Shown here: positions 24,833-32,409 of the stretch, in pieces
Layout: each line of letters begins with the position of its first letter
Position numbering within the stretch: position 1 is the stretch's first letter
NCBI GenBank assembly: GCA_964425355.1
Contig: CAYRMO010000010.1
Coordinates: forward strand, 1 to 40,009
Direction of reading: 5' to 3'
Length of the DNA: 40,009 bases
Source: Litorimonas sp964425355
GTDB taxonomy: Bacteria; Pseudomonadota; Alphaproteobacteria; Caulobacterales; Maricaulaceae
Program-made: the position numbers and the translations under genes
Notes under the pieces: generated by a model
Told to the model about the DNA's origin: nothing
Seen by the model: the letters and a program-made list of their open reading frames with translations, nothing else
Database searches by the model: none

Positions 24833-26503
24833 CTAGGTCACCGCCGCTAAAGCTTCCGCCCGAAGTTTCTTTTTATCGATTTTCCCGACAGGCGTGAGCG
24901 GGATGGCGTCGATGAAGACGATCTTTTTGGGTACTTTATACGCTGCCATGTTCTCTCGAATCCAGCCCGTCAGTTCGGATTTTAACTCGGCCTCGTCGCG
25001 GTCCTTATAGTCCGGCGAGAGCGCGACATAGAGATTGACGATGTCATTGCCTGGGCGTTTCGTGTCTGGCGTGCCAATCACGGCAGAGCCAGCCACCATT
25101 GGCAAGCCGGCCAGTTTATCTTCAACCTCGACCGAGAAGACTTTAAACCCGCCAACAACCAACATGTCTTTTGCGCGGTCGCAAAGAAACACATAGCCGT
25201 CCTCGTCCATATATCCGACATCGCCGGTGAACATCCACCGCTCGCCGTCAATCTCACGCATGGCGCGCGCACTTTCTTCTGGCAGACCTAGATAGCCTTT
25301 CATGAGTTGTGGGCCAGCGGAACAAATTTCGCCAATCTCGCCTAGGGGCATATCCTTCTCGCCGGTCTCGACATCACGGATACGAATTTTTGCACCTACA
25401 CAAGGAATACCGACAGAGCCCATTTTTGACGCCCCAACTGGGTTAGTCGTATGACACGGTCCCGTTTCCGTCATGCCGAAAATATCGGACATTACAGATT
25501 TCCCTATGATCCCGACGACTTTATCATGTGTTGTCTTGGTCATTGGCGCAGCCCCTGAACTGGCTGCGACTGTGCGAGAAAAATCGACTTCGGCAAATTT
25601 GGGATTGGCCGTCAGCATATCATAAAGGGCCGGCACCGCAGCAATGCGCGTGGGTGGGCGTGATTTCATCGCATCGCAAAAATGGTCCGTATCACGCGGA
25701 TTTGGTAATAATTCATAGGAGCCGCCCGTTAAAAGACCCATCAGGCAAAAACAAAGTCCTGCGATATGGAAAAGCGGAAAAGCGGAAACCAGAATTTCAG
25801 TTCCAAATTGTATATCTGGACCGAGGGTTAAAGTTTGCAAGGGGTTATGCAAAAGCGTACGGTGAGAGAGCATTGCCCCTTTTGGTTTGCCCGTTGTTCC
25901 GCCCGTATATTGGATCATGAATGTATCTGTTGGATCAACAGGCACGGTCTCAAAATTTGCGTCTTTATTTTCGACTGAGGTGCGATAGCTAATGGCTGCA
26001 ACACCCTCTAAATCGGGTAATTTAACGTCGGGCGCCCCAAGCATATCCCCAGCCCCGCAAATCATAACATGAGCTAAACAAGCCGGAGCAGACATGGCGG
26101 ACACTGCGGGCGCCAGAGGTTCAAAACTCATTAGAACTTTAATTTTTGCATCTGAGATTTGGTGAGCCAATTCCGGCGGTGCCAAAAGCGGTGATACGCC
26201 GGACCCAATCGCGCCCAATTTTGATACGGCGATTAATCCGAAAATATATTGCGGAATATTCGGCATGTGGAATCCGACAACATCACCAGCTCCAACCCCC
26301 AAAGCCCGCAGGGCATTAGCGAGCTTGTTAGCCTCTTCATTGACCTCGGCATATGTCCAGCTCCGCGTAAAATAATGTATAGCGGGCGAGCTTGGGCGGT
26401 CCTGAACATGTTCTGCAATATAATCTGCGAGGGTTAATTCAGCTGGTTCCAGATTTTGGACGCCAAGCTTTTCATATGTTTTGAGCCAAGGTGTCTGTAG
26501 CAT
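24833..26503 (-). CDS. AMP-forming acyl-CoA synthetase, 556 aa (paralogue of the gene at 12570)
   Basis: Complete ligase opening MLQTPWLKTYEKLGVQNLEP. ATP loop QYTGGTTGKPKGAM, FGMTETGPCHTTNP, GDVGYMDEDGYVFLCDRAKD, GGFKVFSVEVEDKL and C-terminal TPVGKIDKKKLR (catalytic Lys) are all present. Shared strings with the 12570 protein (PWLK leader, LLPNPRD, PPTR-AAVPAL, CDRAKDML-VGGFKVFSVE) show they are paralogues. It probably activates a carboxylic acid later acted on by the PhyH-like enzyme encoded next. I see neither the TetR-type nor the GntR-type motif directly before it, although the GntR site at 26759 is in the same divergent space. Confidence 0.93.
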   Translation of the reverse strand: MLQTPWLKTYEKLGVQNLEPAELTLADYIAEHVQDRPSSPAIHYFTRSWTYAEVNEEANKLANALRALGVGAGDVVGFHMPNIPQYIFGLIAVSKLGAIGSGVSPLLAPPELAHQISDAKIKVLMSFEPLAPAVSAMSAPACLAHVMICGAGDMLGAPDVKLPDLEGVAAISYRTSVENKDANFETVPVDPTDTFMIQYTGGTTGKPKGAMLSHRTLLHNPLQTLTLGPDIQFGTEILVSAFPLFHIAGLCFCLMGLLTGGSYELLPNPRDTDHFCDAMKSRPPTRIAAVPALYDMLTANPKFAEVDFSRTVAASSGAAPMTKTTHDKVVGIIGKSVMSDIFGMTETGPCHTTNPVGASKMGSVGIPCVGAKIRIRDVETGEKDMPLGEIGEICSAGPQLMKGYLGLPEESARAMREIDGERWMFTGDVGYMDEDGYVFLCDRAKDMLVVGGFKVFSVEVEDKLAGLPMVAGSAVIGTPDTKRPGNDIVNLYVALSPDYKDRDEAELKSELTGWIRENMAAYKVPKKIVFIDAIPLTPVGKIDKKKLRAEALAAVT

Positions 26504-26563
26504 AGGGATGTCTTTCTATGAATTCTCTGTGTCTGCTGTGTACCGACAGCTGATTACAATTAG

Positions 26564-26587
26564 AAAAACCCCAAACTACATTTGGGG
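26564..26587 (-). terminator. Rho-independent terminator, minus strand
   Basis: On the minus strand CCCCAAA-TGTAG-TTTGGGG is followed by TTTTTC. The 7-bp stem and T-run are a good intrinsic terminator. It lies 67 bases after the stop codon of a TonB-receptor remnant and before the acyl-CoA synthetase start, so it probably ended the transcript of the lost receptor gene. Confidence 0.7.
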
Positions 26588-26653
26588 TCAAGTCAGATTA
26601 CGCAACGAACATAGTCGGCGATCAAATCCAATTACCGCCAAGTTTGGTGTTTC

Positions 26654-26722
26654 CTAAAATGGAATGCGAAATGACGCCTCATATGTCCGTGGACGGTCGG
26701 ACAGTTTAACTTTGACTTTATT
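26654..26722 (-). pseudogene. TonB-dependent receptor C-terminal remnant
   Basis: The minus frame reads NKVKVKLSDRPRTYEASFRI followed by PF and TAG. The ending RPRTY-x-x-SF-x-x-F at a stop is the standard last beta strand of TonB-dependent outer-membrane receptors. A stop codon lies directly upstream in frame and nothing else of the barrel remains. The intact terminator at 26564 that follows fits a former gene end here. Short, so the call rests on the terminal motif and the terminator. Confidence 0.5.
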
Positions 26723-26758
26723 CCATTACAGGCTCTTGCCCTCTCTCCTTACATCTGT

Positions 26759-26771
26759 ATTGTCATACAAT
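26759..26771 (+). promoter_or_regulatory. GntR (FadR-type) operator, copy 1
   Basis: ATTGTCATACAAT has perfect 5-base arms and fits the FadR-subfamily consensus TNGTNNNACNA exactly. It lies 28 bases before the ATG of the APH-type kinase gene. The same 13-mer recurs at 31679, in front of the GntR-containing operon. Confidence 0.72.
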
Positions 26772-26798
26772 AAGACAATAAAAATTGAGAAGTCAACA

Positions 26799-27830
26799 AT
26801 GAAGTCACCCATAGATTTAAACATTCTAGCCGATTGGATGGATCTGCAGGGCCTAGGGAATGGCCCTATATATGACCAAAAACCGCTTAGCGGTGGAACT
26901 CAAAATATTATGTTCCGTTTTGAACGGTCAGAGCGAGAATATATATTCAGGCACCCGCCGAAACATCCGCGTCCCGAATCGAATCGAATCATGCAGCGCG
27001 AAGGTACGGTCCTAAGCGCCTTATCCGGCAGTCACGTCCCTCACCCAGGCTTCATCGCTGGATGCTGGGATGAAGCCCCGCTCGGGGCCTATTTTTTCCT
27101 AATGGAACCAATTGACGGCTTTAATATTCATGAGGGCCTGTCTGACAAAATGAAGAGCAATCCCAAAACGCGTGAGCGTATGGGATATTCATATATCGAA
27201 GCCATCGCAGCGCTTGGGAATGTGGATTACTTGGCCGTCGGATTGGAGGGATTTGGCAAACCCGATAATTTTCTTGAGCGCCAAGGGGAACGCTGGCTTA
27301 GTCAATTTGATCGCTACGCCAAAATTGAACAATGGGATGGACATAAAGATCTGGGTGATTTCCACGGCATTGCGACTTGGTTGAATGACAATGTCCCAAA
27401 CACGTATAAACCCGGCATTCTGCACGGCGACTGCCACATGGCGAATGTGCTTTTCAATGAAGAGAGCGGCGAAGTTGAAGCCCTCATCGATTGGGAAATG
27501 TCGACCATAGGCGACCCATTATTGGACTTAGGCTGGGTCATTGGAACATGGCCGTCGGGTGACGATTTCACAGTTTTAGACTTTGGTGACTGGTCAGGAT
27601 TTGCCTCTATCGAGGAACTGATATCGCATTACGGAGACCATTCGGCTCGTAATCTTGACTCTATTGATTGGTATGCCGTTCTTGCCTGCTTTAAATTGGG
27701 CGCCATTTTAGAAAGCACATATGCCCGTGCACAAGGCGGAAAGGCCTCGATGGAAATCGGCCAAAGATTGCACAAAAGTACAATTCAACTCTTTAACAAA
27801 GCGCACAAAATCATGCGCGCAAACCCTTAA
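26799..27830 (+). CDS. APH/ACAD10-11-type phosphotransferase, 343 aa
   Basis: Starts MKSPIDLNILADWMDLQGLG, then KPLSGGTQNIMFRFER (nucleotide loop), a Lys/Arg strand region, ILHGDCHMANVLF with the catalytic HGDxxxxN, and LIDWEMSTIGDPLLDLGW with the metal-binding Asp. This is the APH subfamily that is fused to acyl-CoA dehydrogenase in animal ACAD10/11 and that phosphorylates hydroxyacyl-CoAs rather than antibiotics. Unlike the protein at 34884 it has no DUF6285-like tail. The frame stays open to 26664, but that start would put the GntR operator inside the gene, so ATG 26799 is preferred. Its convergent neighbour is an azoreductase stub that shares the stop-codon bases. Substrate unknown. Confidence 0.88.
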   Translation: MKSPIDLNILADWMDLQGLGNGPIYDQKPLSGGTQNIMFRFERSEREYIFRHPPKHPRPESNRIMQREGTVLSALSGSHVPHPGFIAGCWDEAPLGAYFFLMEPIDGFNIHEGLSDKMKSNPKTRERMGYSYIEAIAALGNVDYLAVGLEGFGKPDNFLERQGERWLSQFDRYAKIEQWDGHKDLGDFHGIATWLNDNVPNTYKPGILHGDCHMANVLFNEESGEVEALIDWEMSTIGDPLLDLGWVIGTWPSGDDFTVLDFGDWSGFASIEELISHYGDHSARNLDSIDWYAVLACFKLGAILESTYARAQGGKASMEIGQRLHKSTIQLFNKAHKIMRANP

Positions 27831-27991
27831 TCGGAGACCTTCGTGATGTTTTCCATCTTTTGATTTGCACCTTGAGCGGTGAAATCGGGAAGCACTACGT
27901 TAAACAAGTTTAGATGTTCAATCTCATGAGTCGGGTTAGTCTCCCGGTAGGAATCAAGGAAAGCGTTCGCGACTTTTGAAGAGTATAAAAA
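27827..27991 (-). pseudogene. FMN-dependent azoreductase (AzoR-like) N-terminal remnant
   Basis: The minus frame reads FLYSSKVANAFLDSYRETNP then THEIEHLNLFNVVLPDF and TAQGANQKMENITKV before TAA. This matches the N-terminal part of AzoR-type flavodoxin-fold azoreductases (serine-rich loop, AFLDSYRxxNP, EHLNLF, LPxF). The frame runs upstream without an obvious start, and the rest of the flavodoxin domain is missing. It lies between the kinase gene and the AT-rich region before 28114. Called by pattern only. Confidence 0.5.
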
Positions 27992-28113
27992 CTGGCTTAA
28001 AAACGAGTCGAAACCATAAAGATTAAAAAAACATTAACGTTAACTATGTTTCTAAATAATTTATTAACTTTATTTGTAAATACTTCCTTAACTATAAAGG
28101 GAGTGAACGGAAT

Positions 28114-28743
28114 ATGCCATTTTCAACTTTTAAAACATTTTCGGCTGGAATCGGACTGACATCCATTCTGCTCGTGACGGCAATTTACTATGGGTCGACT
28201 ACGAAATCTGAAGCCTCCCCCTCCAATTTATCAAGTGCTAATAACGCCCCAATAGTTGAATTTTCTGAGGACGTTGAAGACACGCCGACCATTAAAGTCG
28301 CAAGCCTATCCACTTCAACTATTCCCGCAGCTACTGCCCTCATCTCAGACAATCAACAAATTGATCTAGATCCACCTCGACTGAATACCGATGAGAGTTT
28401 ACGTCTAGCAACTAAACTCTCAAAAACTCAAAACTTCAATGAAGCTCTGCGTATCTTAGATAATATTCGCGATGAAGATCAGAATGATTATGCGGTCAGA
28501 TTTCTAGAAGCCCGTATTTTGGCGTGGTCGGGCCAGCATTATACGGCCGACCAAAAATTCTTAAGCTTACGCGCGGACTACCCGAAAGACGCAGATATAA
28601 AAGTCTCATTTGGATATTTGAAATATTATCAAAGTAATTTCGCCCAAGCAGAACAAATCTTCTCAGACGTACTCGTCAATCATCCAGATTATCAAGACGC
28701 ATCAGATGGATTAAAACGGGTCCGCGCCACGCAGAGCCAGTAG
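28114..28743 (+). CDS. Membrane-anchored or secreted TPR-repeat protein, 209 aa
   Basis: An N-terminal hydrophobic helix (about residues 10-27, GIGLTSILLVTAIYYG) can be a signal or anchor. A low-complexity Ser/Thr/Pro stretch follows to about residue 90, then two to three TPR-like repeats: ATKLSKTQNFNEALRILDNI, FLEARILAWSGQHYTADQKF, GYLKYYQSNFAQAEQIFSDV with the YaiO-like spacing and a closing DASDGLKRVRA. TPR domains bind other proteins. GGAGTG lies about eight bases before the ATG and the 100 bases before that are strongly AT-rich. No functional link to the acyl-CoA genes is visible; partner unknown. Confidence 0.8.
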   Translation: MPFSTFKTFSAGIGLTSILLVTAIYYGSTTKSEASPSNLSSANNAPIVEFSEDVEDTPTIKVASLSTSTIPAATALISDNQQIDLDPPRLNTDESLRLATKLSKTQNFNEALRILDNIRDEDQNDYAVRFLEARILAWSGQHYTADQKFLSLRADYPKDADIKVSFGYLKYYQSNFAQAEQIFSDVLVNHPDYQDASDGLKRVRATQSQ

Positions 28744-28889
28744 ACATTAAGCGACGACAAATCGTCTCTCAAAATATCTGAGTTATTGGTTAGACAGATA
28801 GCGTGATTTGAATCGAGCCATAAAGTTCAGGCTGAATATTGAGTATGATCAGCAAAACGCACCTGTGTCGATATTGAGATTGCATACAA

Positions 28890-28950
28890 ACGACAGGTCC
28901 CGCATCTCTGGCCGAAACTGCGTTTCGTCCGACGTGCGGGATGACAAACT
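28890..28950. repeat. Intergenic hairpin repeat of a second type
   Basis: Nested inverted repeat: outer arms GTCCCGCA (28897-28904) and TGCGGGAT (28935-28942), inner arms CGAAAC and GTTTCG (28913-28927). It resembles the short hairpin repeats scattered through alphaproteobacterial intergenic regions and ends GATGAC. It lies in the convergent gap between the TPR gene and gntR and could also end transcripts. Confidence 0.6.
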
Positions 28951-29010
28951 GAGGGTATAATTGCTTATGTCACTTCAGACTCGATCCAAAGCCTAGCGTT
29001 TTCGAAAAAA

Positions 29011-29751
29011 TCAGACCCAGCTACTTCTAACCTTTGAAATAGGTTCATCAATCGGCAGACCCGCCATTTTACAGCCTTGCCGAAAATCACGTATATGCTT
29101 GTCCATCCAGTCGCGAGCTGTTGCTTCATCATTGATCTTGATAGCTTCAAAGATTTTTGTATGGGCTTTAAGCAGCCGTTTCCCTGGGCCCAATTTATCG
29201 ACAACGGCCCCATAGACTGGAAATAGAAATTGCCCGATGGGTTCACGTGCCAGCAATAAGGCACTATTCCCCGCGGCTTGCGCAATAAGGTCATGAAATT
29301 CGATATCTGCGGCAACGAGCGCTTTGGGATCGTCGAGACAATCCGCTGTATGTGTCAAATTTGATTCCAGTTTAGCCAGAAGCTTTGGATCAATATTCCT
29401 GGCGGCCAGTCTTGCCGCCAGAGGCTCCAGAGCCATTTCCAATTGCCATATTTCGCGGACGGTTATGCCGTGTAGAACGATGGCTTGTTGCATCGCATTC
29501 GAAGAAATTTCGGGAGATGGCGCGGATACAACCATGCGCCGCCTGTGACCTCGCACAACAAGCCCGGAATTCTCCAGAGTTCTAAAAGCCTCTCTGACCG
29601 TTGGTCTCGTGACGCCAAGTTGTTCTGCCAAATCCATTTCAGTTGGCAACATATCACCTGGCTGTAATTCACCGCCAAGGATCATGTTTTTTAAGGCTTC
29701 CTCTGCCAGTTGATAGGCGGGAACCTTTTTTATGGGCTGGATTGAATTCAT
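29011..29751 (-). CDS. GntR-family regulator, FadR/FCD subfamily, 246 aa
   Basis: N-terminal winged helix (residues about 12-75): LAEEALKNMILGGELQPGDM, LPTEMDLAEQLGVTRPTVRE, AFRTLENSGLVVRG. The C-terminal FCD domain (about 95-225) has FHDLIAQAAGNSALL and HTKIFEAIKINDEATARDWM with Asp/His residues placed as for a metal-dependent ligand pocket. Its start overlaps the stop of the VOC gene (ATGA), so it is translated with that operon. The operon promoter carries GntR operator copy 2, which suggests autoregulation, and copy 1 points to the kinase gene at 26799. The ligand is probably an organic acid or acyl intermediate of the pathway. Confidence 0.93.
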   Translation of the reverse strand: MNSIQPIKKVPAYQLAEEALKNMILGGELQPGDMLPTEMDLAEQLGVTRPTVREAFRTLENSGLVVRGHRRRMVVSAPSPEISSNAMQQAIVLHGITVREIWQLEMALEPLAARLAARNIDPKLLAKLESNLTHTADCLDDPKALVAADIEFHDLIAQAAGNSALLLAREPIGQFLFPVYGAVVDKLGPGKRLLKAHTKIFEAIKINDEATARDWMDKHIRDFRQGCKMAGLPIDEPISKVRSSWV

Positions 29752-30446
29752 GCCGGATTTGGCGGTTCTATTATGCTCATAGCATCTGTAATCGCCTGAT
29801 CCGGCGCAAGTAGAGCCGCTTGATACATTTCAGGTGCTGCCGTGACAGAATGCGGCTTTGTTTCATCATAAGGCGGCTGTGCGACCGCCCCGCCCTCGCC
29901 ATTATAAGCAGGCGGGTTTGTATAACGCTTTAAATCTTCATCGCTAATGCCCGCCAATGCGACAACTTCAGGATCGATCCAGGTCTGATTATGGTCAAGC
30001 GGGTGCTCAGCCGTGTCGTCGGTTGCAAATTCAAGCGTGAGTCCTTCCGGCCCGGCAAAGTAAATAGAATTACATAAACCGTGACGTATCGGCCCTAGAA
30101 TATTTACGCCACGAGAACGTACCCGGTCACGCATATTAAGCAAATTTTCCATTGTTGTAACATTAAAGGCAAGATGCTGCATTGTACCAGGTGCAGAAAT
30201 TCCAGCTCCGCTTCGGACGTAGCTAACTCCAATTCCAGGTTTAACTTTTTCATTTCCGGGAACATACACAAACGCCAAGGAACATTCATCATCAAGTTTT
30301 AAAAACCCGTGCCAAGCTCCCTCGACGCCGTGCATCCAATAAAGCGCGACGAGTTCCATACCGACAACATCCGTAAAGAACTCAATCTGCTCTTTCATAT
30401 TGCCCGTGGATAGGACGAGGTGGTGGGTACCATTTGGTGCTGTCAT
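29748..30446 (-). CDS. VOC-superfamily (glyoxalase/dioxygenase-like) protein, 232 aa
   Basis: One pair of VOC beta-alpha-beta modules with metal ligands at normal places: His in GTHHLVLSTGN (residue 8 or 9), His in MQHLAFNVT and Glu in PEGLTLEFATD. A C-terminal extension (about 145-232) rich in Pro, Asp and Tyr follows. Members include extradiol dioxygenases, glyoxalases and epimerases, so the reaction cannot be named. GGAG precedes the ATG. It lies between a broken Fe-alcohol dehydrogenase and gntR in one operon, a layout known from aromatic-acid or lactone pathways. Confidence 0.85.
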   Translation of the reverse strand: MTAPNGTHHLVLSTGNMKEQIEFFTDVVGMELVALYWMHGVEGAWHGFLKLDDECSLAFVYVPGNEKVKPGIGVSYVRSGAGISAPGTMQHLAFNVTTMENLLNMRDRVRSRGVNILGPIRHGLCNSIYFAGPEGLTLEFATDDTAEHPLDHNQTWIDPEVVALAGISDEDLKRYTNPPAYNGEGGAVAQPPYDETKPHSVTAAPEMYQAALLAPDQAITDAMSIIEPPNPA

Positions 30447-30470
30447 CTGTCTTTCTCCTTTATTGTGTCT

Positions 30471-31636
30471 TCAATATGCTTTTTCGAGCAAATCTATCAC
30501 ATCATTGCGTTTAATTTCTTTTACATTCGCCCATACGAATGCGTTTAGCATAGCCCCATCCGCGATAGCGTCAAAGTGTGATTTTTCAACACCAACATCG
30601 CGCAATCGCGTTGGCATACCAAGCTCTGCGATCAGATTAGCAATAGCTTCACTGGCACTTTCGATTTGTCCGCTAAGAGCATGAGCTATCCAGGTCATGC
30701 GTTCTGGTGCAGCGCTTTTATTAAATTCCTTAACATGAGGCAGCATCACGCAGCTTGTATAACCATGAGGTACGTTCGCCACGGCCCCAAGCTGATGACC
30801 TATACCATGGCTTGCGCCATAGGGCGTTCGGTTTAAGCCTGTACAGGCCAGCCAAACAGCCGTTTGACTATCAAGACGAGCCTGAATGTTGTTAGGCTCT
30901 CTTTTGTTAAGCGGCAGCGATTTAGAAAACAGCCTTAGCGCGTGCAATGCCCCGGCATCAGCCAGTGGTTCGGTTGCGCTTGAACAGATTGTTTCTACCG
31001 CATGATCTATCGCCCTAACGCCCGTCGAAAACCAAAGCGCGTCAGGCGTGTGAATACAGAGAGATGGATCAAGAATAACACTCGCAGAACCAATATCCCG
31101 ACCCGTAAAGAGCTGTTTGACCTTAGCCTCTGTATCGACACATCCCGCTAGGTCACTAAATTCTGCCCCTGAAAGGGTCGTCGGAACGATAATCTGACGA
31201 AATGGAACCGGTGCAATATCTGGAACGATGCGGTTTCCATTTTCATCAACCGATACGGCAACAGCGCCAAGGGCGTCGCCCGTAGAAATATTTTCCGCAC
31301 AACAGATCAAGGCGACCTTCACTGTATCCATCGGCGTCCGTCCACCAATGGTGACACCAAATCCGCATTGGTTTCGCGAAAAAAATCAGCCAAAGCAAAG
31401 ACAGCGGAACGCGGAACATGATCTATGAGATCTGTAAACATGCCCGCAAACTTGTCTCCGAGCGCATCAATGATAGGCTGCACGATTGGGGTTTGATCAA
31501 CAATGACTTGAGGCGTGACGATAACAACACGCTTTGCACCGCGTAGGTCAGATTCTAAAACGGCTGCGTCTCCGGCAGGCTTGCCGATGTGAATGCGATC
31601 AAGCGTTAGGTTATGAAAAGTCCGCTCTCTTATCAT
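30471..31636 (-). pseudogene. Iron-containing alcohol dehydrogenase / maleylacetate reductase-like, single frameshift
   Basis: From ATG 31636 the frame gives MIRERTFHNLTLDRIHIGKP through FFRETNADLV, then a one-base loss near 31356-31361 shifts it. The next frame resumes VTIGGRTPMDTVKVAL and runs to the end: IIVPTTLSGAEFSDLAGCVD, FSTGVRAIDHAVE and GASHGIGHQLGAVANVPHGY, with the His ligands for iron in place. With the base restored the length would be 388 residues, normal for the family. The dinucleotide-loop glycine triplet also has Arg in its third position (GGR). Such enzymes reduce maleylacetate or oxidise alcohols with NAD. First gene of the operon with the VOC protein and gntR. Broken unless the base is a read error. 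Confidence 0.85.
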
Positions 31637-31678
31637 ACTGGTTTGTCAAAAATCCTTGTCACGAAATGCCTATATTTT

Positions 31679-31691
31679 ATTGTCATACAAT
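31679..31691. promoter_or_regulatory. GntR (FadR-type) operator, copy 2
   Basis: ATTGTCATACAAT, identical over 13 bases to copy 1 at 26759. It lies 43 bases before the Fe-dehydrogenase-VOC-gntR operon (minus) and 74 bases before the plus-strand operon at 31765, so it can serve both directions. Confidence 0.75.
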
Positions 31692-31764
31692 ATTACATAT
31701 GGCAATGGTCACTCTACCCAATACATGCAATTAAGAAATCAACTTAACAAGGGAAAGCGAATAG

Positions 31765-32406
31765 GTGTCCAACAATTTTGTAGAGAACAACGCCTTCATT
31801 TGGGAGCCACCAGCGACGTTTAACTTTGCGGAAGATGTCGTTGACCATTGGGCGAAAGACCCGAAACGCCTCGCCTTAATCTGCGTCGATGATGAAGGCG
31901 CAGAAAAACATTGGACATATGACGCAATTTCAAAAGCCTCGGCGAGGCTCGCGAATTTACTTGTCGATCAAGGCCTGAAACGCGGTGACCATATCATCGT
32001 CATGCTTCCGCGTATTGCGGAATGGCAAATCGCAATGACGGCCGTCTTACGCCTCGGGGCTGTGCCGGTTCCCTGCATCACCATGCTAACGGAAAAAGAT
32101 GTAGATTTTCGGGTCGAACAGTCCGGCGCGACAGGTGCTATCACACGATCAGATGACACCAGCAAATTTGCGGGGAGTCCTCACCTAAAAGTGCGAGTAT
32201 GCGTTGGGGACGAAACGGATGGATGGGTCTCATTTAAGGACTGCGATCAGGCGTCTGCAGGAAATGACGACCTTATCTCTGATCTGCAAAATTACGTAAA
32301 AACAGCGACGGCCCTCTATAAATATCCTCGCAAAATTGAATTCACGACTGATCTGCCCAAAACACCTACAGGTAAAATCAAACGAATCGTCTTAAGGGGA
32401 AGATAA
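31765..32406 (+). pseudogene. Acyl-CoA synthetase (acetyl/medium-chain type) with in-frame internal deletion, 213 aa
   Basis: Residues 1 to about 165 are the N-terminal part of an ACSM/acetyl-CoA-synthetase-like ligase (FNFAEDVVDHWAKDPKRLAL, HWTYDAISKASARLANLL, RLGAVPVPC). The chain then jumps to the very C-terminus: DDLISDLQNYVKTATALYKYPRKIEF and TPTGKIKRIVLRG. About 300 residues with the ATP loop, adenine-binding and hinge motifs are missing, yet the frame is kept, with the joint near 32266. GTG start after AGGGA. It cannot be a working ligase. It could still yield a stable small protein, but decay is the simpler view. It is followed within 3 bases by the SDR gene. Confidence 0.85.
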
Positions 32407-32409
32407 AAC

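Noticed and set aside
26664..27830. Longer kinase form starting at 26664.
   Set aside because: The extra 45 codons have no family similarity and cover the GntR operator; ATG 26799 fits family length.
26799..27830. Antibiotic-resistance aminoglycoside phosphotransferase.
   Set aside because: The motifs place it in the APH subgroup linked with acyl-CoA dehydrogenases; the neighbours are acyl-CoA genes and there is no sign of a resistance element.
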